Origin: Ipomoea triloba
Taxonomy: Eukaryota; Streptophyta; Magnoliopsida; Solanales; Convolvulaceae
Assembly (NCBI RefSeq): GCF_003576645.1
Contig: NC_044917.1
Location: forward strand, 20,820,446-20,884,445
DNA: 64,000 nucleotides
Direction of reading: 5' to 3'
Below are positions 1 through 10,860 of this stretch, piece after piece (positions within the stretch are counted from its first letter, which is position 1; every line of letters starts with the position of its first letter). Position numbers and translations under genes: made by a program. Under the pieces are notes generated by a model. The model was given only the letters and a program-made list of their open reading frames with translations. It had not been told where the DNA came from and ran no database searches.

Positions 1-299
1 TTTCATGTATGATATTTTCATAATTTAAAAAGTTTGGACTACTTTGGATACACATTTCTTATTATTCTTTTTTAATCAAAAGAAATTTGGTTATTATTCT
101 TTGTTGGGAGTCTATATACCCCTATTACTTTTTAGTCAGAAGAGTTAAATAGGCCAATCTACTACTAGCAAGTATTCAATTCACACCTTGAATTAAAATA
201 AAATCTAATTTGACACATTAACTCCTAAAAAATTTTCACTAAGCATTTTTTTACCGGTATTCTATAGGTACCCAGTCCAACAAGCTGACGTGTAATTCA
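1..299. other. AT-rich sequence without recognisable gene
   Basis: No open frame of useful length and no domain similarity is seen on either strand. The stretch leads into the repeat-rich block that follows. Confidence 0.5.
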
Positions 300-870
300 C
301 CTATTCACTTAACAATCATCAATATTCGTAATAAAACGCATCATTCTATGCATTAAAATGCACCACAGCATGCCTCATGTCAGATTATAAACATACACTA
401 TTTAGTATTTACACATATTAGAAAATATGTGCTAAAATATGCACCATTCTACGTATTAAAATGCACCACAAAATGTGTTAAAATGCACAATTCCACTTAT
501 TAAAAATCTTCATCTCAGATTATAAACATGCACTATTACATTTATTAGAAAACATGTGTTAAAATACACACTATTCTACGTATTAAAATGTACCAGATGA
601 CGGATTAAAATACACCATTTCACACCATTCTATGTATGAAAATGCACCAAAGGACGGATTAAAACACACCATTCCACAACACAGTTACACACCATTCTAC
701 GTATGAAAATGCACCAAAAGATGGATTAAAACACACCATTTCACAACACAGTTAAATGTACCAACATATGTAATAAAACGCACCACAACATGTATTAAAA
801 CGCACCACAACATGTATTGAAACGCACCACACCATGTACTAAAATGCACTATTTCAATTATATTCACGTA
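300..870. repeat. degenerate minisatellite-like block (ACCATTCTACGTATTAAAATGC units)
   Basis: Variants of caccattctacgtattaaaa followed by tgcacca recur many times with irregular spacing, mixed with shorter aaaacgcaccacaacatgta units. The phase is not constant, so this looks like a decayed tandem array or the inside of a non-autonomous transposon rather than a fresh satellite. The same vocabulary (caccac, atgcaccatt, acaccactcaatg) appears at 1080-1262 and in the small element at 26265-26437, which suggests one repeat family. No coding potential is seen. Confidence 0.55.
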
Positions 871-1002
871 ATATAAATACTAAAATTACCAAAAAGCCCT
901 CCACTTAACATGCGTGAACTGCAATTGCCACCATTAGATTAATTCAATTGGATGACACAGATGTAGCTGCACGACCGCATGGAGTGACCAGGCCACATAT
1001 AG

Positions 1003-1289
1003 CCATTATATATATATATATATATATATATATTGGTCATAATCAGGTGTAGCCACGCCTTAACATGCGGTCAGTGCGGCCGCACCACTATGTATACAAA
1101 TATACACCACTCAATGTTAGAAATGCACAACACAAATATGCACCATTAAGTATGCATCACCAAAAATACACCATTAGGTATGCAAATGTACACCACACAG
1201 TATTAGGAAATACATCATCAGTAGCAGGGGAGTTATGGTGCATTATTTTGGGTGTGTGGTGTGTATAAATAAGAGTTAATAATATAAAG

Positions 1290-1339
<50 letters not shown>

Positions 1340-1345
1340 ATTTAT
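1003..1345. mobile_element. MITE-like fragment between AT microsatellites
   Basis: A GC-richer segment (about 1040-1262) lies between two (AT)n runs (1003-1035 and 1292-1336). Its left part, with aggtgtagccacgcc and gtgcggccgcaccac, resembles the end of the palindromic element at 26265-26437, and the interior again carries caccactcaatg-type units. A matching right end is not clear, so it is probably truncated or diverged. Short open frames here are not supported as genes. Confidence 0.4.
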
Positions 1346-1934
1346 TTATTTTATATAATATAGTTAAGATGAGATCACATTCTTATTGAATTAAAATCTA
1401 TGAGGGAGAATTATTTTTTAATATTGTTAAAATATATTTAATTTTTTAATTTATGGAAAGTCAACCTCCACTCTTTAGAGGTGTGGTCTGGGTGAAACCT
1501 ATCTTTTGACCTAGAAGGCAAATGACTACAATGAGGTAATTAAACTGGCCTATATATGTTGCTCATACCTTATCGGCTCAATAAGCAGCTCGTATTGAGA
1601 ACCAAACTTGAAAGCTTGTGGTTATCAAGTCAACTGTTTGACCAATTCGGTTGGGAATTTCTAAAATTGTATTTATTTAACAATTACAATTGATGGTGTT
1701 AGGATACTTGGATTGGGCATAACCGGCGTGACATTAGGTTAAAGGAGCAATCCATTAAGTTAACCCACATAATTTTCTAAATTAAAGGAGGTAATCATAA
1801 TCATATTAATTAATTTGACGATAATACCCATAAATTTAATACTCATTTAACATAAATCTTAACGGAGAATCATTTGTGGTCAAAAATAAAAGTCAAGGTG
1901 CGTGTTCTAATTCAAATGAAAATCAAGAACTAAA
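1346..1934. other. intergenic AT-rich DNA
   Basis: Nothing recognisable as a gene or element was seen. The sequence is AT-rich and free of long open frames. Confidence 0.5.
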
Positions 1935-2897
1935 TGAAGTAGAGAAATTTCCACTTTTGGTCTCACGAGTATGAAACCATTTTCATATTTGGTTCATGAC
2001 TGTTAAAATTTTTAGATTTGGTCCCATGACTTTTAAATGCCTACCACATTTGGCCCTTCCGATCAAAACTCCGATCATCGGTGACTAACTTTTCGGCGAA
2101 TGAATTAACTTTAAGGGTAAAATTGTCATTTATTTTTTATTTATAAATAAATAAATAAATAAATAAAGAAAATCCCAAACTTGCAGCCATCTTCCCCAAC
2201 CTTCTGCAGCCATAATCCGGACGACTTTTCATCGGGGGACGGCGGAGGCGACACGAAAAAATCCTTCAGCTTATGGCTAACCACCAGATCCTTCCCTTCC
2301 CATTGCGAATCGCTATAGTCGTCAAGCTGATCCGACGAGCCGTTATACCGGAGCGTCTTGCGGCGGCGGAGGTGGATTACCAGGCTGGTCGTCGGGCTTC
2401 CGCGACTGCACATTGGGTCGCTAACAGCTTGAATTTCTGCAGAGTCGCCATTTTCTTCGATCCGAGTTTTTTTTTTTAGAGGAAAAAAAAACTCCCATTG
2501 CGAATTGCTAGTCGCCATTTTCTTCGATCCAAGTTATGTTCCCTTGTTTACAATCACCATTTGAGTATGAAAAAAATAATGAATTTGATTTACGCCATGA
2601 AATCTGGGCTTGAGTTGCGCCATGGAGTTTGCTAATTGGGTTTGGGGGGAAGATGGCTGCAGAAGTGTTGGGAGTTTTTTTCTAATAAAAATTAAAATGA
2701 AATTTTACCCTTAACATAATTCATTTGCCGGAAAGATGGCCACAGGTCACCCGAGTTTTAATCGAAAGGACCAAATGTAGTAGGGATTTAAAAGTCGTGG
2801 GATCAAATCTAAAAATTTTAATAGTCAGAGACTAAATGTGGTTATGAACTTATACTTGTGGGACCAATAGTCAATGGAACATTTGTAGTATTAACTC
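1935..2897. mobile_element. non-autonomous MULE with long TIRs (Pack-MULE candidate)
   Basis: The left arm (about 1940-2135) and right arm (about 2690-2895) are inverted copies of each other over roughly 200 bp. Both hold ttaaaatttttagattt, cccatgacttttaaat-type and aagggtaaaat motifs in mirrored order, with scattered substitutions. The right end reads GAGTTAATACTAC in reverse complement, similar to the GAGTTAATACCC end of the MULE at 50359. The interior is markedly GC-richer (cggcggcggaggtgg) than the arms, as expected of an acquired gene fragment. A 9-bp target duplication was not found because the left end is degraded. Boundaries are approximate. Confidence 0.6.
2141..2518 (-). other. ORF inside Pack-MULE candidate, 125 codons, origin unknown
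   Basis: An open frame on the minus strand fills the GC-richer interior of the element. The predicted protein has a basic stretch (HLRRRKTLRY), an acidic and serine-rich middle and a PPPSPDEK segment. Its last residues are encoded by the (AAAT)n tract and are not likely to be native. No known domain is recognised. It may be a piece of a host gene picked up by the transposon; expression and function are unproven. Confidence 0.3.
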
Positions 2898-3517
2898 TAT
2901 TTCTTTAGAAGTGTGAAGCTAATTTTTGAAAATAAAAAAGCTCATTCATTTAATCATAAGCTAAGCGATTACAAATAGAATCGATAGAACGGTATACCAT
3001 TCCTTAGAATCAGACATAGAAACAACTTCTCTAACAATGCTACAAAGAACTTGATTCGCAAACTGTTTCACAAATTTGAAGCTGAATTCGTTGGATGAAC
3101 TTAAAACTTCTTTAATATATTGAAACATCAATCAAACATAGTCAAGACTAACTTTGGTTGAAAAGTCTTAAACACCACTTGAGTATATGTTTTCCATATG
3201 TCGTTCATTGACAATATATCCATCGAACTAAGCTGTAGATGCTCTTTTTCATTGTCATCTTTGTCACCCAAGATGAAGTTCACATACGTCATGACCAACT
3301 TATATGGTTCACACTTATGAAAAAAAAGAACTCACCAAAAGAAACGAGAGGAAAACAAACTCGTCACACAAACGAGAGAAAGACACAGAAAAAACAGAAT
3401 ACAAAAAAAAAAAAGAAGAAGAGAAACAATAGTACACCACCTCTTAAATTTTATTTTGTGGATCCACTAGAATCAAACCACTTCTTTATCCAGATCTGAC
3501 AAAATTCATAAACTTTA
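2898..3517. other. intergenic, A-rich tract, no gene seen
   Basis: A lysine/asparagine-rich open frame at 3239-3499 comes from an A-rich run near 3400-3425 and shows no domain. Nothing else is supported here. Confidence 0.45.
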
Positions 3518-3807
3518 GGGCCTTGTTTGGTAAATATCAGCCTATCAGCCAATTTTGGCTTATTTAACCACTATTAGTTGTTTGGTTAATAAGCTTTTTG
3601 TAACTCCAAAATACTAAAATTCAAAAGGCTACTTAAAGCAGCCTTTTCAATTAGCTTTTTGAGAAAAGAAATTATACCAAACAGCTATCAGCTAACAGTT
3701 AATTTATCAAACAACTTTCTACAATCAGCCAATGTTATCAACTAATCATACCTTCTAACTCAAACAACCAACCCCAATCAGCCATCAACCATTTACCAAA
3801 GAGGGCC
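3518..3807. mobile_element. MITE, 290 bp, TIR GGGCCTTGTTTGGTAAAT
   Basis: The left end GGGCCTTGTTTGGTAAAT matches the reverse complement of the right end (GGGCCTCTTTGGTAAAT) with few changes. Subterminal AGCC/GGCT-rich segments (tatcagcc, ggctgattg) mirror each other as well, so the element folds back over most of its length. TA flanks both sides (3516-3517 and 3808-3809), consistent with a TA target duplication, although a longer decayed duplication is possible. It has no coding capacity. Confidence 0.65.
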
Positions 3808-3838
3808 TAGATCTTTGCTAGAGGGGTGACTTTAAGTC

Positions 3839-4347
3839 AAATAATTTATTTTGCTGAACAAATTAAATATTTATTACTTATAGTTATTTTGCTCAACACA
3901 CGCAAAGGAATGATAATTTGGTGAGAAAAGAATAAGATGTGAATAAAGTAGGAATTCAAATTACATTATTTGGTAGAGAATAATAAAATTATTGAAAATT
4001 TGAAGGGAATAAGTGATGTAAAAATTAAAATGCCTATGTGTAATAATAATAATAATAATATAATAATAAAAATAAATTATACTAATAACTACCAAGGGTA
4101 AACAAGTCTTTCTCTTATCTTTTTCCTTTTCATGTTTCATTGAATTGGAATTCATAGGGAAGATGTGAATTCCAATTCAATAAAAGAAAAAAATTACAAT
4201 TTCCTCCCACCAAATAATGTAATTTGTCAAGTCAAAATATTATATTATAAAAGAATTATAATTACGGCTTACCTAACACCCCTTAGGTAAAATGATTTAT
4301 TTTGCTGAACGAATTAAATATTTATTCCCTATATTTATTTTGCTGAA
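3839..4347. repeat. diverged direct repeats flanking an inverted-repeat segment
   Basis: About 60 bp at 3839-3905 (ttattttgctgaaca, aattaaatatttatt, cacacgcaa) recurs at about 4290-4347 in the same orientation. The segment between them contains inverted copies of aattacattatttggt (near 3959 and 4210) and a hairpin around gaattccaattcaat (about 4138-4185). A short terminal-repeat element or a MITE flanked by a local duplication would both fit. Confidence 0.4.
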
Positions 4348-4350
4348 CAC

Positions 4351-6840
4351 ACGCAATCAATCGAATCCACTTGAAAATTGAAATCCAATCTCCATTATAG
4401 AAAACTTACATGCCATCAATCTCATCCATATCATTCTGTCAAGAAATTTCTTCTTAGAGTTAAAGTGAAGTCCAGGGAAGATTTTATTGGGAGACAGCAA
4501 TTATTGTGGTCATTTTCACAAACAAAAAAATAACTCAACATGGGAAAGCAAAGCCACTTTCCAAGGAAACACGGCATCCTACCTTGCCGTGTTCTAGCTA
4601 CAAACACAAAAAGGTGGCATGCCATATAATGGCTTTCCATTTTGTATTCTTTGTATTGGGAAACCCAATCTATACAAAAAGCATACACCTCACTGTAACT
4701 CTGCAATACCTGAAATTTATTTTCAGAAATTCTTTTCTTTTACCGTCAATTTTTTATATTTTTTACTTTGTTGATATTCCAGAATAATGATCAGAATTCT
4801 CCCCCCTTCACTTTCAAGAAACCAATCCTCTCTGCTGATTGCAGCTCTGCAGGCTGCACCTCTTGGTGCCATGTGGGGACCATCTCAAAATTTCTACCAC
4901 TTTTTTATTTTGGGTATAAAGTTTCGGAGATTTCAAAATTACCGTGCAGGACATTCTAACCAGCATTAGTAATTTGTATTTTGTACTTTGTTGAATTATA
5001 CCTTATATTTATTTAATGTACAACTCTTTAAAAATAAAGTTCAATTCACTAATGCACGTCAAAAAAAAAATGCCTGCTTATATCATAAACTTTTTGCGCT
5101 TTAGATGACTATAAAGTGATAAATCAACCTAGATGTTTAAATAAAAAATGTAAAAAATATTATACATATAGATAAACTCAATATTTACTATACCCAATAG
5201 TCTATCATCTTTTTAATTGTTATATTTTGACTAGTTAAATAGAGTTTATTCCTTGATTATAATGGTATTTTAATTTTTAACTTTTGATATTTGACTTTTA
5301 TTTGTTCTGCTTTTATTTTTATTTTTATTTTTATTTTTAATATTTAGAAGCATTTCACTGTTAGTTCAGAATGCTTTTAAATGCAATAAAGCTAGGTTTG
5401 GTAAAGTTTCTGAAAGTGATGTAGTTTTAGATATTTAGAATTAAAAATAAATTGTTTTAAAAGTGACGTGAAAAAATTGAAAAATGAAAACGAAAAATAA
5501 AAATAGCATTATAGTTGAGAGGGTAACAATGGAATAAACTCCTAGTAATTACAAATGATACTCATTCCATCTAATTTTATGTGTTTAATTTGTTAATGAG
5601 ACTTTTGAAGTTATTTACTATATATTTAATTTTTCTTAATGTTATGTTTATTATTACTCCATAGTATATAAAATTTGTATATTAAAAAATTAAATTAAAT
5701 GTACTTTTAAACACAATAAATAAAATTTAAAATTAATTAAAAAATATTTTAACAAATAAATTAAAAAAAAGTTGATTTGATTAATAGAATATGTAAAATA
5801 GGACAAGCCGACAAAGAGGACTACCCCAATCAAGTTGGTTAGACTTTCTTGGATTGAGACAATCAACTATGAAAAACTTAAGTTGATTTACTCATTGTGA
5901 CTCTTTGCTTTCTGAGTTCATAAGGCGGGGTTTACTCCGTACACACCATTGAATAATGATTGCGAACGTCCCTCATGCCATCTCCATTTGTAGATTTTCA
6001 TGGGTTTTTAGAATAGTAAAAATTAAGGGAGTAAGTTCTTAACAAATGTGGGAGTGAGTTTTTTTGGAAATCTTTCATATCTCAAAATTTTGCAGGTTAA
6101 AAAAAAAATTTAAGTGAGACGCAGCCGCCAAATTGCGGCCACTCTCAATTGAAGTTTATTTTATTTTTATTTTTATTTTTATTTTTTTTTCAACTAGCCG
6201 TCAATGGCCAACTGCATTATTTATTTATTTATTTATTTTTTAATGGTGGACGACCAATTTTTTTAAATTGTTATTAAATATTTGCCTGGTAAAAATTACT
6301 TATAAAAAACAGTAAATATTTATAATTATAAATTTGTTTTAATTTTAATATGTTTAATTTAAATATAATAAAAAATAATAATTATAACTATAATTTTTAT
6401 AATGATAATAAATTAAAAATAATTAAAATATAGTGTTAAAATAATAGGTCCACAAAAAATTGAGAAAAAACTTAGGATTAATGGTAAGAATGATTTTTGT
6501 GATTGAATGAAATAGTGAATGTTTATTTTCAAAAAAAAAAATAGTGAATGTTAGAGCCTAAAAAAAAAATTGGAGAAAGAAATAATACATGAGTACAACA
6601 ATTGTAAAATATAAATATAATACAAGCAATCCATATAAAAGTTGGCCCAATTGCCCTTTTATCTGTGGCCATTTTAGTCTCTAATGGATGTCTTCTCTGA
6701 TTAAAACTTGATGCCTAGAGACAGCAAAAAAAAAAAAAACAATAATTAAATGAGTAAATGGTTTTAAGCATGCTATTAGTTTAATAGCATCAGCCATAAC
6801 TCCATCACTACTACATGCTTTCCAGTTCCGCTCCACTTAC
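4351..6840. other. long AT-rich intergenic region with simple repeats
   Basis: No gene is supported. Visible features are (ATTTTT)n-like runs near 5310-5340 and 6160-6190, a (TTTA)n run near 6219-6240, poly-A stretches, and many stop codons in all frames. Short open frames at 4431-4969 overlap on both strands, show no family similarity and are left out. The last 150 bases pass into the promoter of the carboxypeptidase gene. Confidence 0.5.
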
Positions 6841-6871
6841 ACCTCGCTCGCTCTAGTCAGCTGCGCTGCAT

Positions 6872-6883
6872 TATATTTATATA
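6872..6883 (+). promoter_or_regulatory. TATA-box candidate of the carboxypeptidase gene
   Basis: TATATTTATATA lies about 65-75 bases before the chosen ATG, with CT-rich sequence (ctcccctttcttcttccc) between them, typical of a plant 5' leader. The assignment rests on position and composition only. Confidence 0.45.
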
Positions 6884-6947
6884 CCTATTACCTCAGCTCC
6901 CCTTTCTTCTTCCCACAGCTAACTTCATTCTTTCTCCTGAGATCACC

Positions 6948-9729
6948 ATGAATTCAAAAGCAATGGCCATGGCTGCTTTGTTTTGCGTTGTTGTTGTTTG
7001 TTTTGTGGAGATTGGGTGTGCATTGGCGCCTCACCCAGACAAGATAATTGAGTTGCCAGGACAACCCGAGGTGGGATTTCAGCAGTTTTCAGGATATGTT
7101 ACTGTGGATAAGAAGGAGGAAAGGTCCCTCTTTTACTACTTTGTTGAGGCACAAGTAGATCCAGCTTCAAAGCCTCTGGTTCTGTGGTTGAATGGAGGTA
7201 CACAAACAAATCTTTCTTTAATTTTGGGTCAAAGGAAAATGCCATTTCATTTCTCAGAAGCTATATATCTTCTGGATGGGGGTTTAAAAAAAAAAAAAGA
7301 TTTGAGCTTTAATCTAAGTATTTATTATTATCTGCAGGACCTGGGTGTTCTTCTCTGGGGGTTGGAGCATTCTCTGAAAATGGACCCTTCAGACCAAGTG
7401 GACAGTTTCTTGTTAAGAATGCACATAGCTGGAACTTAGGTATATATGGTTTTAGTATATGATTAAATTAGAAAAGCTGTGGTGTTTAATTTAATGAGCA
7501 AATTAAGAAATTATGTTTTGTTGAAACATTGCAGAGGCAAATATGCTCTACCTAGAGAGTCCAATCGGTGTGGGGTTTTCGTATGCAAATCATACTTCCT
7601 CTTATGAGACTGTGAATGATAAGGTCACAGGTATGTATGTATGTATGTATGTTTTAATGAACTTCACGCACATGGGGTTTCTTTCAATCTTTCTCAAAAG
7701 TCTTTTGCTTTCTTCTCTTCTCTTCTCTTTAGTACCATGTGCTCTGCATTAGTAATTAATTAATTAATTAATTCTTGAATCTTGATTACCTTCCCTCATA
7801 AAAAGCAAAAGCCAACACAGAATATTCATTCAGGTTTCTTTTTTTTTTTTTGGGCTAATAAATTGCATGATGAATGTGTAAGATCTAAAGTTGAGTTTGC
7901 TTTTGATTTGTTAAGCCAGGGACAATCTGGTGTTCTTGATGCGCTGGTTCCACAAATTTCCCCAGTATATAAAAAGCAATTTGTTCATAACTGGGGAAAG
8001 TTATGCAGGTATCTTTGCTGCATATATATATATATAAAGATAAAGATATGGTGATGTGCCAAAAAGCTCTAAATTAAATAAAACATGATTCCCCCTCAGC
8101 TCTCATCACTTTTTGGGTTGTTGATGCTGATAACAGGCCATTATGTACCTCAACTTGCTAAGCTTATGATTGAATTCAACAAAAAGAAACCACTGTTCAA
8201 TCTCAAAGGAGTTGCAGTAAGTTTGTTTCTGCCTCCTCGTAGATACTCATCATCCTTGCCTTAGTTAGTTCATCAAATGCTTTATAATCATAGAAAGAAA
8301 GTAGCATGATTTGATTGGGGGATGGAAGTCATTTTGGTGTGAATATGCATGCATGCTAATTGCTATGCTCATCTGAATCTCTAAGTAGGCAGGCCTTTAT
8401 GTTTTGCTTCGCAGCTGGGTAATCCGGTTCTTGAATTTGCCACTGACTTCAATTCAAGGGCAGAGTACTTCTGGTCCCATGGTTTGATATCAGACTCGAC
8501 GTACAGATTGTTCAGTGAAGTGTGCAATTATTCTCGGTATGTTAGCGAGTATTACAGAGATTCTGTGTCGCCCGCGTGTTCTAAAGTGATGCGCCTAGTG
8601 AGCAAGGAAACCAGTAAATTTGTGGACAAATATGATGTTACTCTTGATGTCTGCATTTCATCTGTGCTTTCCCAGTCCAAGAGGATCAGTCCTCAGGTGA
8701 GTCGCTTGTACACTTCATCTGCCATGCTCGCGCCATAGATTTTGATTTTGATTAGGGCATTCCATTCGATGACAAATGCTAGGAAAACGTGGAGAAGATA
8801 GATGTGTGCGTGGAAGATGAGACTGTGAATTACTTGAACCGAAAAGATGTGCAGAAGGCTCTGGGTGCCAGGCTCGTGGGAGTTCGTAGCTGGTCTGTTT
8901 GCAGCACGTAAGCATATGATCTCATCTTCAAATATCCAAATTTATTAATCTGTTACTTATTAAAGTTCAACCTTTAATTTATATTGCAGCATTCTTGATT
9001 ATGAGCTGCTGAACATAGAGATACCTACAATCTCGATTGTTGGATTGCTTGTGAAGCAGGGGATCCCAGTGCTAATCTACAGGTACTAGACTAGGGGTTT
9101 AACCACTCAATCAACCATATATATGTATCCCAGTGCTACACTAAAACATAGTATGCTGTGCTTCAAATGCATGCAGCGGCGACCAAGATTCTGTTATCCC
9201 GCTTACTGGAAGCCGCACCCTCGTCCATGGGCTTGCAAGACAGCTGAGAATGAACACCACTGTACCATACAGAGTTTGGTTTGCAGGACAGCAGGTGAAT
9301 AATATTGTTAGACCAAGCGTTTACCACTTATGCCAAAAGCTATATAGTTAGTAGCAAAGACACAACTTTATTTCTTTATACTGCCACATATTTTCGAGGC
9401 ACTGAATGCTGAACTTGGTCCTTTAAACCCAACAATCCCCCAGCCACCTAAGTGCTAGACTTGGTCCTTACCAGCCTCCGCCCAACAAATATATACTATA
9501 CTTGTACACTCCTGTTGAGAGACTTGAATTGGGTGGGTGGGGTTATATATAATAATGTTTGTTGTGTGTTATGTTGTAGGTTGGTGGATGGACTGAAGTG
9601 TACGATAATGTTCTGTCGTTTGCAACCATCAGAGGGGCTTCTCACGAAGCTCCATTCTCGCAACCAGAGAGGTCGCTAGTGCTGTTCAAGTCATTCCTGG
9701 AAGGTAGGCCTCTGCCCCAAGTCTTCTGA
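6948..9729 (+). CDS. serine carboxypeptidase-like protein (SCPL45-like), 10 exons, 462 aa
   Basis: Secreted or vacuolar serine carboxypeptidase (peptidase family S10), which removes C-terminal residues from peptides; some plant relatives act as acyltransferases. Exons: 6948-7197, 7338-7439, 7535-7630, 7916-8008, 8137-8216, 8415-8696, 8783-8907, 8990-9082, 9177-9294, 9580-9729. All introns are GT-AG and the joined frame is open. Residues 1-26 form a signal peptide ([11 protein letters not shown] core). The oxyanion/substrate region WLNGGPGCSS spans exons 1-2. The catalytic Ser178 lies in GESYAG, whose codons are split across exons 4 and 5. The Asp is in SGDQDSVIP (about 374-382) and His435 in GASHEAP. 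Length and exon pattern fit the SCPL40-50 group of Arabidopsis (from memory). Exon 4 is easily missed because another frame is open across it; the true frame reads [14 protein letters not shown]. No disabling mutation is seen. Substrate is unknown. Confidence 0.93.
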
Positions 9730-10860
9730 CACCAACAAATTAAACAATGCTATGGTGGATCAATGGGGTAAATAGGCCAAAGGTTTGTAAATTCTGGAGA
9801 AAAAAAAAACGAAGAAGATTGGGAGGGTGGAAATATAATGTAATCATCGTCAGGCCAGGCTGCAAGTAGAAAAACTGGTTAATTGCCATCTACGAGTATT
9901 TGATTGTTCATATTGGTTCTTCGGTTCTTGCTAAAGAGATTTTTTTTTTCTTTTAATATCAGAATCGATTGTAGTGATCAAATTCGAGCCATGTAACACC
10001 CACATTTTCTTTTAAAAACCTAAGTTGAGCACTCAACAATTGAATCTAGCAAACAAGACAAGGAGAGTTGGTCAAATGAAAAGAGAGGAGGAAGAGCAAA
10101 AGTTTAGGAAGAGAGATATTTTCAAAAGAGAAAGTAATTTTGTAGTGTGTATTTTAAAATCAACTGTTCAACTTGATATACATAGGAGAGTAGGTCAAAT
10201 TAAAAATTAACATAGCATTAATCACTGATTTAAAATCAATTTTTGTAACCTTATAGACAATTTGATTTAAAATTTAACATTGTCGCTAAGAATGTTAATT
10301 CTCAAAGAATAAATTGAAATTAATAGAAATTAATTCCTATGAATTAGAATTAACACATTTCAGAATAGTACATCCGAAAAGTAACACCCCAAAAGTACTA
10401 AACGTGAAAAGCGAACGCAGAATTAATTCCATCAGAAGGAGATATTAACCTCTCAGTCTCGAGGTGGAATTTCACCCTTCTAGTGGAATTGGCAAATCCA
10501 ATTCCACCAGAAGGTGAAATTTACTTCCACTTTCTGGTCGAATGGCGCCGGCTAAATTCTACCGGAATGTGTGATTACTTCTGGTGTGGTACTGTCAATG
10601 CCCACACTTCTCATTTCTTTCGAAGGAGTGTCTTCTCGTCTCAATTGAAAAAATGCAGTTCGTAAATTTAGTATAACGTAGCCTAATCATTATACTATTT
10701 TTTCAACTCAAATGTGCCTATTTTGAGACTTAATTTCTCATTCATTCATTATTTACTTTGAGCATAAAATATATCGTTTTCTTCATTTCACCTAAAAGAA
10801 CTTAAATCCACTTTGACCCGACTCAGATTGGAAGTGGACCCCACATATATTTGTACCACA
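9730..10860. other. 3' flank of the carboxypeptidase gene and unassigned sequence
   Basis: The first 250 bases are the likely 3' UTR, without a clear polyadenylation cluster beyond AT-rich tracts. Near 10430-10560 the phrases ggaattggcaaatccaattcc and ccaccagaaggtgaaattt form short inverted repeats, possibly transposon debris. Open frames at 10025-10210 and 10483-10665 show no domain. Confidence 0.45.

Noticed and set aside
300..870. Possible CRISPR-like array
   Set aside because: Repeats are irregular in length and phase, spacers are not unique, and the context is plant nuclear DNA with no cas-like genes.
7782..8054. 90-codon plus-strand open frame in the carboxypeptidase gene
   Set aside because: The conserved protein reads in a different frame through 7916-8008 ([14 protein letters not shown] then GESYA). 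The long frame is a shadow that crosses intron and exon.
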